In this document: piece after piece, positions 52,606 to 59,954 of the stretch | Layout of the letters: every line of letters starts with the position of its first letter | Position numbering within the stretch: the stretch's first letter is position 1 | Assembly: GCF_015240255.1 (NCBI RefSeq) | Contig: NZ_CP061205.1 | Location: forward strand, 1,633,501-1,697,500 | Reading direction: 5' to 3' | DNA: 64,000 bases | From: Kordiimonas pumila | Lineage (GTDB): Bacteria > Pseudomonadota > Alphaproteobacteria > Sphingomonadales > Kordiimonadaceae | Program-made: the position numbers and the translations under genes | The notes under the pieces: model-generated | The model's database searches: none | What the model was told of the DNA's origin: nothing | The model's input: the letters and a program-made list of their open reading frames with translations, nothing else

Positions 52606-53880
52606 ATGCAAGAAGCTTTGATAGATAAAGTCTCAGATAGCGACTTGGGAGCGCTTGTAAAGGAAGACCGTGTTCACACGTCTCTTTATAATGATGAGCA
52701 TATCTTTAAGTTGGAAATGGAAAAGATATTTGGCCGTACGTGGGTATGGGTTGCTCATGAAAGCGAAGTACCAAATCCGGGTGATTTTGTTACAACGCAT
52801 GTGGGCTTGCAGCCTGCAATTGTTGTTCGTGACAAGAGGGGCACGGTGCATGTGCATCTAAACCGGTGCCGCCACCGTGCAGCAACCGTATGCGAAGCGA
52901 GAAAAGGGAATGCCAAAGGGTTTGTCTGCCCCTATCATGGCTGGAGCTATGCGCAAGATGGGTCCATGCTAGGTGTGCCGCTTCCCAAGGGATATAGCAG
53001 TGATTTTGATAAAGCCGATTATGCGCTGGTCTCCCTGCGCGTTGAAAGCTATGCAGGGCTTATATTTGCTACTTTTAACGACGAAGCCCCAAGTCTTGAT
53101 GAGTTTTTAGGGCGCGCCAAACCTTGGATAGACCTGTTCATGAAACAGGGTGGTGGTTATCCGGTTGGCACTAGCGGCGAACATAAATTCAGGTTCCCCG
53201 GTAACTGGAAAATTCAGTTAGAGAATACGACAGACGCCTATCACTTTCCCATTGTTCACAAATCATTTTTGAACTCGCTTGATGCACAGGCGGAAGAGCT
53301 GTTTTCGTTCCTTGATGGTGACGGCTTTGTAGAAGATCTCGGTAATGGTCACAGCGTTATGGTGATGATCCCAGAGCTTGTGGACTTGGAAGAAAATCTT
53401 GATGCGCCAATTCCAGAGCGCTTTAAGGAACTGGCTGAAGAGTTGGCGGCAGATTATTCCGACGAAGAAGTGCGGCGTATAGTGCGCGCGGTTGGAGGTA
53501 GCGGTTTTAATCTAAATCTTTTTCCGAATCTTGCGTGCTCGATGGCTTTCTTCCGTGTGCTGCGCCCTGTTTCTGTTGAAGAAACAGAAATTCGTCATAT
53601 TGCCATAACCATGGATGGCGGCCCCGAAGCTGCTAATAGAAAACGCTTGCGTCTGCATGAACATTTTCAAGGCCCAATGGGTTTTGGTAGCCCAGATGAC
53701 GCAGAGGCGTGGGAACGTGTGCAACGTGGCTCAAAAGCAGGCCCCGACATGTGGATTATGCTTAACAGAGGTACAGACGGCGACGGCAATGGACCGGGGG
53801 GCGTGAACCGGGGTGATGTAAGTGCAGAAACAGGTATGCGCGCTGCGTATGACATGTGGAAACGGATGATGACAGCATGA
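52606..53880 (+). CDS. iacC: Rieske aromatic-ring-hydroxylating dioxygenase, alpha subunit, IacC-like
   Basis: The 424-residue large subunit has the Rieske ligands Cys88, His90 (NRCRHRA) and Cys108, His111 (CPYHGW), and the mononuclear iron ligands His213 and His218 in ENTTDAYHFPIVH, with bridging Asp210. AAGGAGC is the ribosome binding site. With the small subunit it would dihydroxylate an aromatic or indolic intermediate. In iac systems IacCD act on dioxindole-3-acetate on the way to catechol. Benzoate or anthranilate dioxygenase is an alternative, but the iac neighbours favour IacC. Its reductase is not encoded nearby. Confidence 0.85.
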   Translation: MQEALIDKVSDSDLGALVKEDRVHTSLYNDEHIFKLEMEKIFGRTWVWVAHESEVPNPGDFVTTHVGLQPAIVVRDKRGTVHVHLNRCRHRAATVCEARKGNAKGFVCPYHGWSYAQDGSMLGVPLPKGYSSDFDKADYALVSLRVESYAGLIFATFNDEAPSLDEFLGRAKPWIDLFMKQGGGYPVGTSGEHKFRFPGNWKIQLENTTDAYHFPIVHKSFLNSLDAQAEELFSFLDGDGFVEDLGNGHSVMVMIPELVDLEENLDAPIPERFKELAEELAADYSDEEVRRIVRAVGGSGFNLNLFPNLACSMAFFRVLRPVSVEETEIRHIAITMDGGPEAANRKRLRLHEHFQGPMGFGSPDDAEAWERVQRGSKAGPDMWIMLNRGTDGDGNGPGGVNRGDVSAETGMRAAYDMWKRMMTA

Positions 53881-54356
53881 CACAGAAAATTACACTTGAA
53901 GAAGCTGCTGCTTTATTGTGGCAGGAAGCAGACTTGCTTGATCATCGCGAATATGATGCATGGCTAAACCTTTGGTCAGATGATGGTATCTATGTGGTGC
54001 CCATTGAAAAGGGCGTGGAAGATTTCGCCAACAGGCTTAACTATGCTTATGACGACGGTGAAATGCGCCGTATGCGGGTTGCCCGTCTAAAAAGTAGTTA
54101 CTCTATGTCTGCGATCGCAGCGGCGGATACCATTCGCACTGTATCACGCTTTGTTGTAACAGGTGAGCGCAGTAATGAGATTGATATAAGAGCAGCGCAA
54201 ATCCTTGTTGAATATCGCCGCGATAAAACCCGGCCGATTGCTGCTAATGTAGATGTAACAGTACGCCGTACTGAAAACGGCCTGAAACTGGTAAAAAAGG
54301 TTATCTGGCTGGCCCACAGTGAAGAAGCTGTTAGCGGTGTTGGGTATTTGTTATGA
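53877..54356 (+). CDS. iacD: Aromatic-ring-hydroxylating dioxygenase, beta subunit, IacD-like
   Basis: The ATG at 53877 overlaps the alpha-subunit stop (ATGA), giving 159 residues; an upstream in-frame start at 53856 lies inside the alpha gene and is less likely. The NTF2-like small-subunit fold is shown by EADLLDHREYDAWLNLWSDD, YVVPIEKG and the C-terminal VKKVIWLAHSEE. It structures the alpha3beta3 hexamer and has no metal ligands. Its stop overlaps the SDR start by four bases. Confidence 0.83.
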   Translation: MTQKITLEEAAALLWQEADLLDHREYDAWLNLWSDDGIYVVPIEKGVEDFANRLNYAYDDGEMRRMRVARLKSSYSMSAIAAADTIRTVSRFVVTGERSNEIDIRAAQILVEYRRDKTRPIAANVDVTVRRTENGLKLVKKVIWLAHSEEAVSGVGYLL

Positions 54357-55108
54357 CGACGCCTGCTTGCCATAATGTAGCACTTGTAACGGGGGCAGGT
54401 CGCGGGCTTGGTTTTGCCATTGCGACAGAGCTTTTTAAGGCGGGTTACCGTGTGGCGGTAACTGATGCTGACGAAACGCGTGCCAGTACCGCAGCAACCA
54501 AGCTTGATCCATCTGGCAAAGAAGTCATCAGCTTGCCTCTTAATGTTCTGCAAAAATCAGATTTTGAGAGTGCGCTTATAGCGGTTACTGAAAAGTGGGG
54601 TGGTGTTGGTGTGTTGGTAAATAACGCTGCCCTTACCCGTACAACGCCTGTTTTTGATATTTCGCCAGAAGAATTTTCAGAAATTCTGGATGTGAATTTA
54701 CGCGGCACATTTCTTGGCTGTCAGGTGTTTGGCAAAGCCTTTGCAAGCCTTGGGTATGGCCGCATTATTAATATGGCATCTCTTGCAGGCCAAAACGGCG
54801 GTGCGGCAACGGGTGCGCATTATGCTGCATCAAAGGGTGGTATTGTTACCTTAACGAAAGTATTTGCCCGCGACCTGGCCGCAAACGGGGTCACTGTAAA
54901 CGCTATTTCACCCGGTCCGCTTGATGTTGATTTGGTGCGCGAGATATTGCCCGCTGAAAAGCTGGCAGCAGTTACTAAAAGCATACCGGTTGGCACCCTT
55001 GGCAGCCCAAGCTTTATTGGGCAGCTTGTCGTTTTACTGGCGTCTCCTGCCGCTGTTTCCATGACGGGGGCAACCTTGGATGCAAATGGGGGGCTTTATG
55101 TCAGGTAA
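54353..55108 (+). CDS. iacE: Short-chain dehydrogenase/reductase, IacE-like
   Basis: The 251-residue Rossmann enzyme has the cofactor motif VTGAGRGLGFAIA, an acidic residue after the second strand (VAVTDADE) that favours NAD, LVNNAAL, catalytic Ser in NMASLAG and Tyr-x3-Lys in HYAASKGG. In iac pathways IacE works with IacA to form dioxindole-3-acetate; a cis-dihydrodiol dehydrogenase acting after the Rieske enzyme is the alternative and fits its position. It is coupled to the beta subunit by an ATGA overlap. Confidence 0.8.
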   Translation: MTTPACHNVALVTGAGRGLGFAIATELFKAGYRVAVTDADETRASTAATKLDPSGKEVISLPLNVLQKSDFESALIAVTEKWGGVGVLVNNAALTRTTPVFDISPEEFSEILDVNLRGTFLGCQVFGKAFASLGYGRIINMASLAGQNGGAATGAHYAASKGGIVTLTKVFARDLAANGVTVNAISPGPLDVDLVREILPAEKLAAVTKSIPVGTLGSPSFIGQLVVLLASPAAVSMTGATLDANGGLYVR

Positions 55109-56258
55109 AGGGCCTTTGGCAAATATGGAGCACGGGGATCTTATCGAGCGTGTAGAAACACATATTCTTCGTATCCCCACTATACGGGCGCACAAACTTT
55201 CTGTTGCCACCATGCAAGAGCAACGGCTTGTGATTGTTAAGATCACAACTGCAGGCGGTGTTGTCGGTTACGGTGAAGCAACAACCATTGGCGGGCTATC
55301 ATACACAGATGAAAGTCCGGATAGTATTCAGCTCACTATAGACCTATATTTTGCAGACCTGATTAAAGGATGTTCTGCCACTCGCCCGGCCGAAATTATG
55401 GCCAAGATAAGAAAGATGGCAGTTGGTAATTATTTTGCCAAAAACGCTGTTGAAACTGCTTTGTTTGATATTCTTGGAAAGCTGGCTGGTTTGCCTGTGT
55501 CCGAACTGCTGGGGGGGCGGGTTAGAAACACCCTACCTGTTGCATGGACACTGGCAAGCGGGGATACGGCAAAAGATATTGAAGAAGGCCGGGCCATGCT
55601 AAAAGCGAGGCGCCATAATATTTTTAAACTCAAGATTGGGGCCCGTGCGTGGCGTGAGGATGTAGCACATGTGGCCGCTATTGCAGATGCGTTTCGGGGC
55701 GAAGCAGATATCAGGGTTGATGTAAATCAGGCATGGGACATGACAACAGCACGGTGTGCGATCCCAGCCCTTGCAGAAGCGGGTGTTACGCTTATTGAGC
55801 AGCCCATGAAAGGCACTAATCTTGACGGTGCTCGTGAACTGCGCAGCATATCCAGCGCGGCTATTATGGCAGATGAAGCCCTGCGCGGGGGTGTCAGTCC
55901 TGCACTTGAAATTATTAAAGCAAGGGCTGCCGATGTGCTCTCCCTTAAAATTGCACAGGCGGGCGGCTTGTTTTCATGCCGTGATGTGGCGCAGATGGGC
56001 TTGGCTGCAGGGCTGGAACTTTACGGCGGAACAATGCTTGAAGGCAGTGTGGGTACCACTGCAACCGCACAGATGTTGGTAACATTACCCCAAATTACAT
56101 GGGGAACAGAGCTGTTTGGACCGCTTCTGTTAACCGAAGATATTTTAACAAAGCCGCTTACTTATAAAGACTTTGCCCTTGTCGTGCCAGACGGACCCGG
56201 TCTTGGGGTTGAAATAAATGATGCGGCGCTTGGTGCCTTCACGGAAGGCAAGGGATAA
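55098..56258 (+). CDS. catB: Muconate cycloisomerase
   Basis: The ATG at 55098, preceded by GGGGGG, overlaps the SDR gene end by 11 bases and yields 386 residues. The enolase-superfamily set is complete: the Lys-x-Lys base in IFKLKIGARAW, metal ligands in VDVNQAWD, LIEQPM and MADEAL, and the opposite Lys in LSLKIAQAGG. It converts cis,cis-muconate to muconolactone, the second step of catechol ortho-cleavage. Gene order catB, catC, catA continues downstream. Confidence 0.87.
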   Translation: MSGKGPLANMEHGDLIERVETHILRIPTIRAHKLSVATMQEQRLVIVKITTAGGVVGYGEATTIGGLSYTDESPDSIQLTIDLYFADLIKGCSATRPAEIMAKIRKMAVGNYFAKNAVETALFDILGKLAGLPVSELLGGRVRNTLPVAWTLASGDTAKDIEEGRAMLKARRHNIFKLKIGARAWREDVAHVAAIADAFRGEADIRVDVNQAWDMTTARCAIPALAEAGVTLIEQPMKGTNLDGARELRSISSAAIMADEALRGGVSPALEIIKARAADVLSLKIAQAGGLFSCRDVAQMGLAAGLELYGGTMLEGSVGTTATAQMLVTLPQITWGTELFGPLLLTEDILTKPLTYKDFALVVPDGPGLGVEINDAALGAFTEGKG

Positions 56259-56283
56259 TCCCGTATAAAAAGGAGACAACCAT

Positions 56284-56574
56284 ATGTTGTTTATGGTGGA
56301 AATGGAAGTGAACATACCAGACAGCGCGGACCCGGCGGTAGTGCAGAAAAAACTCGCTGATGAAAAAGCCCGTGCTCAGGAATTGCAAAAATCTGGCGTT
56401 TGGCGGCATTTGTGGCGTGTTGCAGGCCAGTACGCAAATGTCAGTGTTTTTGATGTGGAAAGCCCTGTTGCCCTGCATGATATCATGCTGAGCTTGCCGC
56501 TTTTCCCATACATGAAAACCAAAGTTACGGCACTTTGTCGGCATCCATCATCAATTCATGATGACGATCGCTAA
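56284..56574 (+). CDS. catC: Muconolactone Delta-isomerase
   Basis: The 96-residue protein matches the CatC family in length and motifs: MLFMVEMEVNIP, ADEKARAQELQKSG, WRHLWRVAGQYANVSVFDV and SLPLFPYM. It forms a decamer that isomerises muconolactone to 3-oxoadipate enol-lactone. AAAGGAGAC is a strong ribosome binding site. It lies between catB and catA. Confidence 0.92.
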   Translation: MLFMVEMEVNIPDSADPAVVQKKLADEKARAQELQKSGVWRHLWRVAGQYANVSVFDVESPVALHDIMLSLPLFPYMKTKVTALCRHPSSIHDDDR

Positions 56575-56606
56575 TATTAGTTCAAGTGGAAGGAAGGGGA
56601 AATAGT

Positions 56607-57494
56607 ATGACAACAGTTTTTGAAAGCAAGCATGTGCAAGACCTTTTGCACCGGGCATCAGGTAAGGACCAAAAGGATGGGGACCCGCGTTTTAAAGAAA
56701 TCATGTATGATTTGCTAAGCGGTCTTTTTCAAACGATTGAAAAACATAACGTAACAGAAGATGAACTATGGAAGGCCGTTAACTTTATCGGCGAAGCATC
56801 ACCAGAACTGGGCTTGATTGTACCAGGCATTGGGCTTGAGCATTATATGGATGTTCTCATGGATGAAGCCGACAAAAAGCAAGGTATTACGGGTGGTACA
56901 CCGCGCACTATTGAAGGCCCGCTTTATGTGGAAGGCGCACCGCTTTCTCAAGGTGAAGCCGTCATGAGTGATAAGGAAGATGACGGCGAAGTATTGATGA
57001 TGGAAGGCGTGATCAAGGATACGGACGGTAATCCTGTACCAAATGCTATGGTGGAAGTATGGCATGCTGATACGCGCGGTTTTTATTCCCATTTTGACCC
57101 AACCGGGTTGCAGGCAGATTTTAATAATCGCCGGAGAATACAAACCGGCGCTGACGGCAAGTATAAATTCAGATCAATTATGCCAGTGGGTTACAGTGTA
57201 CCGCCAAACGGGTCTACTGATAGATTGATGAAAGCAATGGGACGCCACGGTAGCCGCCCCGCTCACATTCACTTTTTTGTACAGGCTGAAGGGTATAGGC
57301 ACCTGACCACCCAAATTAATATTGCCGATGATCCGCTGGTTTATGATGATTTTGCGTATGCAACGCGGGAAGAGCTGATCCCCGAGCTAAACCGCACGTC
57401 GGATCATGCAGAAATCAATTTTGATTTTGAACTGGTGCCAAACTCTGATGCTGTTCGGTACGAACTGTCGGAGCGTAAAAGGCTTTCGGCTTAA
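56607..57494 (+). CDS. catA: Catechol 1,2-dioxygenase (intradiol)
   Basis: From the ATG at 56607 (GGAAGGGG upstream; an in-frame start at 56586 precedes it) the enzyme has 295 residues. The Fe(III) ligands are Tyr107 (GPLYVEGAP), Tyr196 (VGYSVP), His220 and His222 (RPAHIHFF). The N-terminal helical dimerisation region typical of catechol dioxygenases is present, which separates it from protocatechuate 3,4-dioxygenases. It cleaves catechol to cis,cis-muconate. An intrinsic terminator follows, so later genes may form a separate or attenuated unit. Confidence 0.92.
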   Translation: MTTVFESKHVQDLLHRASGKDQKDGDPRFKEIMYDLLSGLFQTIEKHNVTEDELWKAVNFIGEASPELGLIVPGIGLEHYMDVLMDEADKKQGITGGTPRTIEGPLYVEGAPLSQGEAVMSDKEDDGEVLMMEGVIKDTDGNPVPNAMVEVWHADTRGFYSHFDPTGLQADFNNRRRIQTGADGKYKFRSIMPVGYSVPPNGSTDRLMKAMGRHGSRPAHIHFFVQAEGYRHLTTQINIADDPLVYDDFAYATREELIPELNRTSDHAEINFDFELVPNSDAVRYELSERKRLSA

Positions 57495-57506
57495 TGTTTC
57501 CTCCTA

Positions 57507-57542
57507 TGCCTGTCGTGCAAGCATGTACGGCAGGTACTTTTT
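57507..57542 (+). terminator. Intrinsic terminator between catA and pcaD
   Basis: TGCCTGTCGT (57507-57516) pairs with ACGGCAGGTA (57527-57536), including two G-U pairs, across a ten-base loop, followed by CTTTTT to 57542. It is inside the operon, so it may reduce expression of the downstream pcaD-hpaF-iacG genes relative to the cat genes. Confidence 0.7.
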
Positions 57543-57576
57543 AGGAAGAGTATAACTATGACCGCAGGAAATACCC

Positions 57577-58359
57577 ATGTTTAAGGCTAGTGACGACGTT
57601 GATATTGCCTATGAATACCATGTAAAAAATGGAAAGCCGGTTATTCTTTTTTCAAACTCTTTGGGTACGGACCGGAGCATGTGGGCACCGCAAGTGGCTG
57701 CCCTTTCTGATGAGTTTGCTATCGTGACCTATGACAGCCGAGGGCATGGCCTTTCAGGTGCTCCGGGGGGGGCTTACTCTCTTGACCGGCTTAGCCTTGA
57801 TGTGCTGGAGCTTATGGATTTTCTGAAAATCGAGACAGCGCATTTTTGCGGCGTATCACTGGGTGGTATGGTTGGCCAGCGGCTTGCAACGCGTGCAGCA
57901 CATAGGTTTCAGTCATTAACTCTGGCGGCAACTAGCCCTTATATGGGGCCACCGTCCAGTTGGCAGGGCAGGATTGAAACGGTGCTTGCCGAAGGTATGG
58001 AAGCACTTGTTGAAGCTGTTATCAGCAGGTGGTTTACCCCTGCTTTTATGGATGTGAATCCAAAGCAGGTTGATGCTGTACGGCAGGTATTTTTGAATGT
58101 GCATCCTGCGGGGTATGCAGGTTGCTGTGCCGCTATCCGTGATATGGATATGCGCTGTACAGCGCGGATGATCAGCGCTCAGACCCTTGTTGTTGCAGGA
58201 GAAAAAGACCCTGCGACACCGCCTGAGGGTCATGCTGCTGTGTTGCACAGTGCCATTCCCACTGCGCAGTATCTGAGCCTTGACGGTGCTCATTTGATCA
58301 ATCTGGAACAGGCTGAAAAATTCACAGATGCTCTGCGTAATTTTGTTCAATCCGCATAA
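57577..58359 (+). CDS. pcaD: 3-oxoadipate enol-lactonase
   Basis: The 260-residue alpha/beta hydrolase has oxyanion-side FSNSLGTDRSMW, YDSRGHGLSGAP, nucleophile Ser94 in FCGVSLGGMVGQ, the acid in VAGEKDPATPPEGH and catalytic His in LDGAHLINLEQ. These are typical of PcaD/CatD, which opens the enol-lactone to 3-oxoadipate before PcaIJ. The ATG at 57577 follows GCAGGAAAT; a short out-of-frame ATG lies just upstream. Confidence 0.88.
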   Translation: MFKASDDVDIAYEYHVKNGKPVILFSNSLGTDRSMWAPQVAALSDEFAIVTYDSRGHGLSGAPGGAYSLDRLSLDVLELMDFLKIETAHFCGVSLGGMVGQRLATRAAHRFQSLTLAATSPYMGPPSSWQGRIETVLAEGMEALVEAVISRWFTPAFMDVNPKQVDAVRQVFLNVHPAGYAGCCAAIRDMDMRCTARMISAQTLVVAGEKDPATPPEGHAAVLHSAIPTAQYLSLDGAHLINLEQAEKFTDALRNFVQSA

Positions 58360-58377
58360 CAGGGTTAAGGACTAAAG

Positions 58378-58716
58378 ATGCCTCATATTAGTGTTGAATA
58401 TGCGCGTGATGACGATCTGGATTGTAAGATAGAAGATATTCTCGATACCATTCTTGAGGTTGCAGACCAGTCGAGCGTTATTGTTCTGGAGAATCTTAAA
58501 CTGCGTGCAATCCCGTGTTCGCAGTACCGGGTAAGTGGCCGCAAGGGCGAAGCATTCCTGCATGTGAATGTTGCCATGATGGAAGGCCCAAGCCTGAGCG
58601 CGCGCGAAGAATTGAGCGATGCTCTTTTTGCGGCGCTTACAAAGCTGTTACCCGATCTGAAGCAAATTACAATTGACCTGCGCGAAATGAACCCGCGCAC
58701 CTACCGTAAACGCTAG
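58378..58716 (+). CDS. hpaF: 5-carboxymethyl-2-hydroxymuconate Delta-isomerase-like protein
   Basis: The 112-residue protein starts MPHISVEY, leaving Pro as the N-terminal catalytic base of the tautomerase superfamily, and continues like HpaF with AFLHVNVAMMEGPSLSAREE and a C-terminal LREMNPRTYRKR. HpaF of E. coli is about 126 residues. It belongs to homoprotocatechuate meta-cleavage, yet it sits between ortho-cleavage pcaD and the flavin reductase gene. It may complete the HpaD/E/G set at 31-38 kb or have been adapted to an iac intermediate. Confidence 0.82.
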   Translation: MPHISVEYARDDDLDCKIEDILDTILEVADQSSVIVLENLKLRAIPCSQYRVSGRKGEAFLHVNVAMMEGPSLSAREELSDALFAALTKLLPDLKQITIDLREMNPRTYRKR

Positions 58717-58746
58717 AAACTATCTGGCGGTACTAAGGAAAAACCT

Positions 58747-59931
58747 ATGGCAGTTACAGTAAAACCTCTTACAAAAGCAGATGAAACAAAGAAGAAATTC
58801 TTTGAAGGGATGAGCTTTGCAGCCAATACTGTGAATGTTATTACAACGGACGGTATTGCCGGGAAATCAGGTGTTACTGTTTCTGCGATGTCCTCAGTTT
58901 CAGCAGATACACCGCGTCCTACACTTCTGGTGTGTGTGAATGAACGGAGCGTTGCCGCTGCTAAAATTCTTGAAAACGGCGTGTTCTGTGTGAATATTCT
59001 GCGCGATTATCAGTCCTATGTGTCAGATGTTTTTGCAGGCATGTATAATGACAAACTGGCAGATAAGTTTGATTGCACGAACTGGGCTGTTAACCCGTCT
59101 GGTGCCCCGCGTGTGGCTGATGCTCTCGTGGCGTTTGACTGCCACATTGTTTCCAGCCAAAAAGTGGGAACCCACCATGTAATTTTTGGTGAGGTTGAAG
59201 ACATGTTTATTGGTGAACGTGGTTCAGCTCTTGTTTATGCTAACAGGTCGTACGGCGCCGCACACCCAATTGTTACAAATCGCTTGGCTGTTACGGATGA
59301 AACACCATCGGGCAAAAAACTGGCAATTGGATGTTTTCATACATTTGGACCGCATATTCTGCCTAAGCTGTTAAAAAGGCTCTCTGATGACGGCCAAAGC
59401 CTTTCCCTTGATGTGGTTGAGGGTGATGTTCGCCGTATGAAACAGGCGCTTTTGTCGGGCGAAATTGAACTGGCTATTACCTATGATCTTGATTTGGGGT
59501 CAGAGATTGAAACATCTGTTTTAACCGAATTGGAGCCTTATGTTCTGGTGGCGGAAAACCACCCGTTGGCCTCAAAAAAGTGCTTGAAACCGCAAGACCT
59601 TATTGGGGAACCAATGGTTTCTGTGGCGGAACCAACCAGCAGGGAAATGCTGGAAGGGTTGCTGCGTAAACACAGTGTTGAGCCTGCGGTTGTTTTTCAT
59701 GCATCCTCTTTTGAAATGTTGCGCGGTATGGTGGGTCAGGGGCTAGGTTTTGGTGTTGTTATAACACGCCCTGCTACAATGATAAGCTATGATGGAATGC
59801 CACTGGTTGCCATAAAGCTTGATACGGATGCCGACCCATCCAAGGTTGTCCTTGCGCATAAAAAAGGGGCTAAATTGTCTGAAGAGGTCTCGAAAATAGC
59901 CATGTACGCAAAGGCGATTCTTGCCTCATAA
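58747..59931 (+). CDS. iacG: Flavin reductase fused to LysR-type effector-binding domain, IacG-like
   Basis: The 394-residue protein joins two domains. Residues about 15-170 are an NAD(P)H:flavin reductase of the split-barrel type (GVTVSAMSSVSADTPRPTLL, HHVIFGEVEDMFI, LVYANRSYGAAHP), as in IacG and HpaC, which stand alone at about 165 residues. Residues about 190-394 match the periplasmic-binding-like ligand domain of LysR regulators (KLAIGCFHTFGPHILPKLL, GEIELAITYDLDL, LEPYVLVAENHPLASK, MVGQGLGFGVV). No LysR HTH is present, so it is not a transcription factor. It would feed reduced flavin to IacA. AAGGA precedes the ATG. Confidence 0.85.
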   Translation: MAVTVKPLTKADETKKKFFEGMSFAANTVNVITTDGIAGKSGVTVSAMSSVSADTPRPTLLVCVNERSVAAAKILENGVFCVNILRDYQSYVSDVFAGMYNDKLADKFDCTNWAVNPSGAPRVADALVAFDCHIVSSQKVGTHHVIFGEVEDMFIGERGSALVYANRSYGAAHPIVTNRLAVTDETPSGKKLAIGCFHTFGPHILPKLLKRLSDDGQSLSLDVVEGDVRRMKQALLSGEIELAITYDLDLGSEIETSVLTELEPYVLVAENHPLASKKCLKPQDLIGEPMVSVAEPTSREMLEGLLRKHSVEPAVVFHASSFEMLRGMVGQGLGFGVVITRPATMISYDGMPLVAIKLDTDADPSKVVLAHKKGAKLSEEVSKIAMYAKAILAS

Positions 59932-59954
59932 CCATATTTGTTTCTGGGCATGTA

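Noticed and set aside
52606-55108. Benzoate dioxygenase benABD plus dihydrodiol dehydrogenase as the main reading
   Set aside because: The order and presence of iacH, iacA, iacB and iacI-like genes immediately upstream and a MarR regulator fit the iac set better, though ben/ant specificity is not excluded by sequence alone.
58747-59931. Reading this gene as a LysR-type transcriptional regulator
   Set aside because: The N-terminal part is a flavin reductase and no helix-turn-helix is present; only the effector-binding domain is LysR-like.
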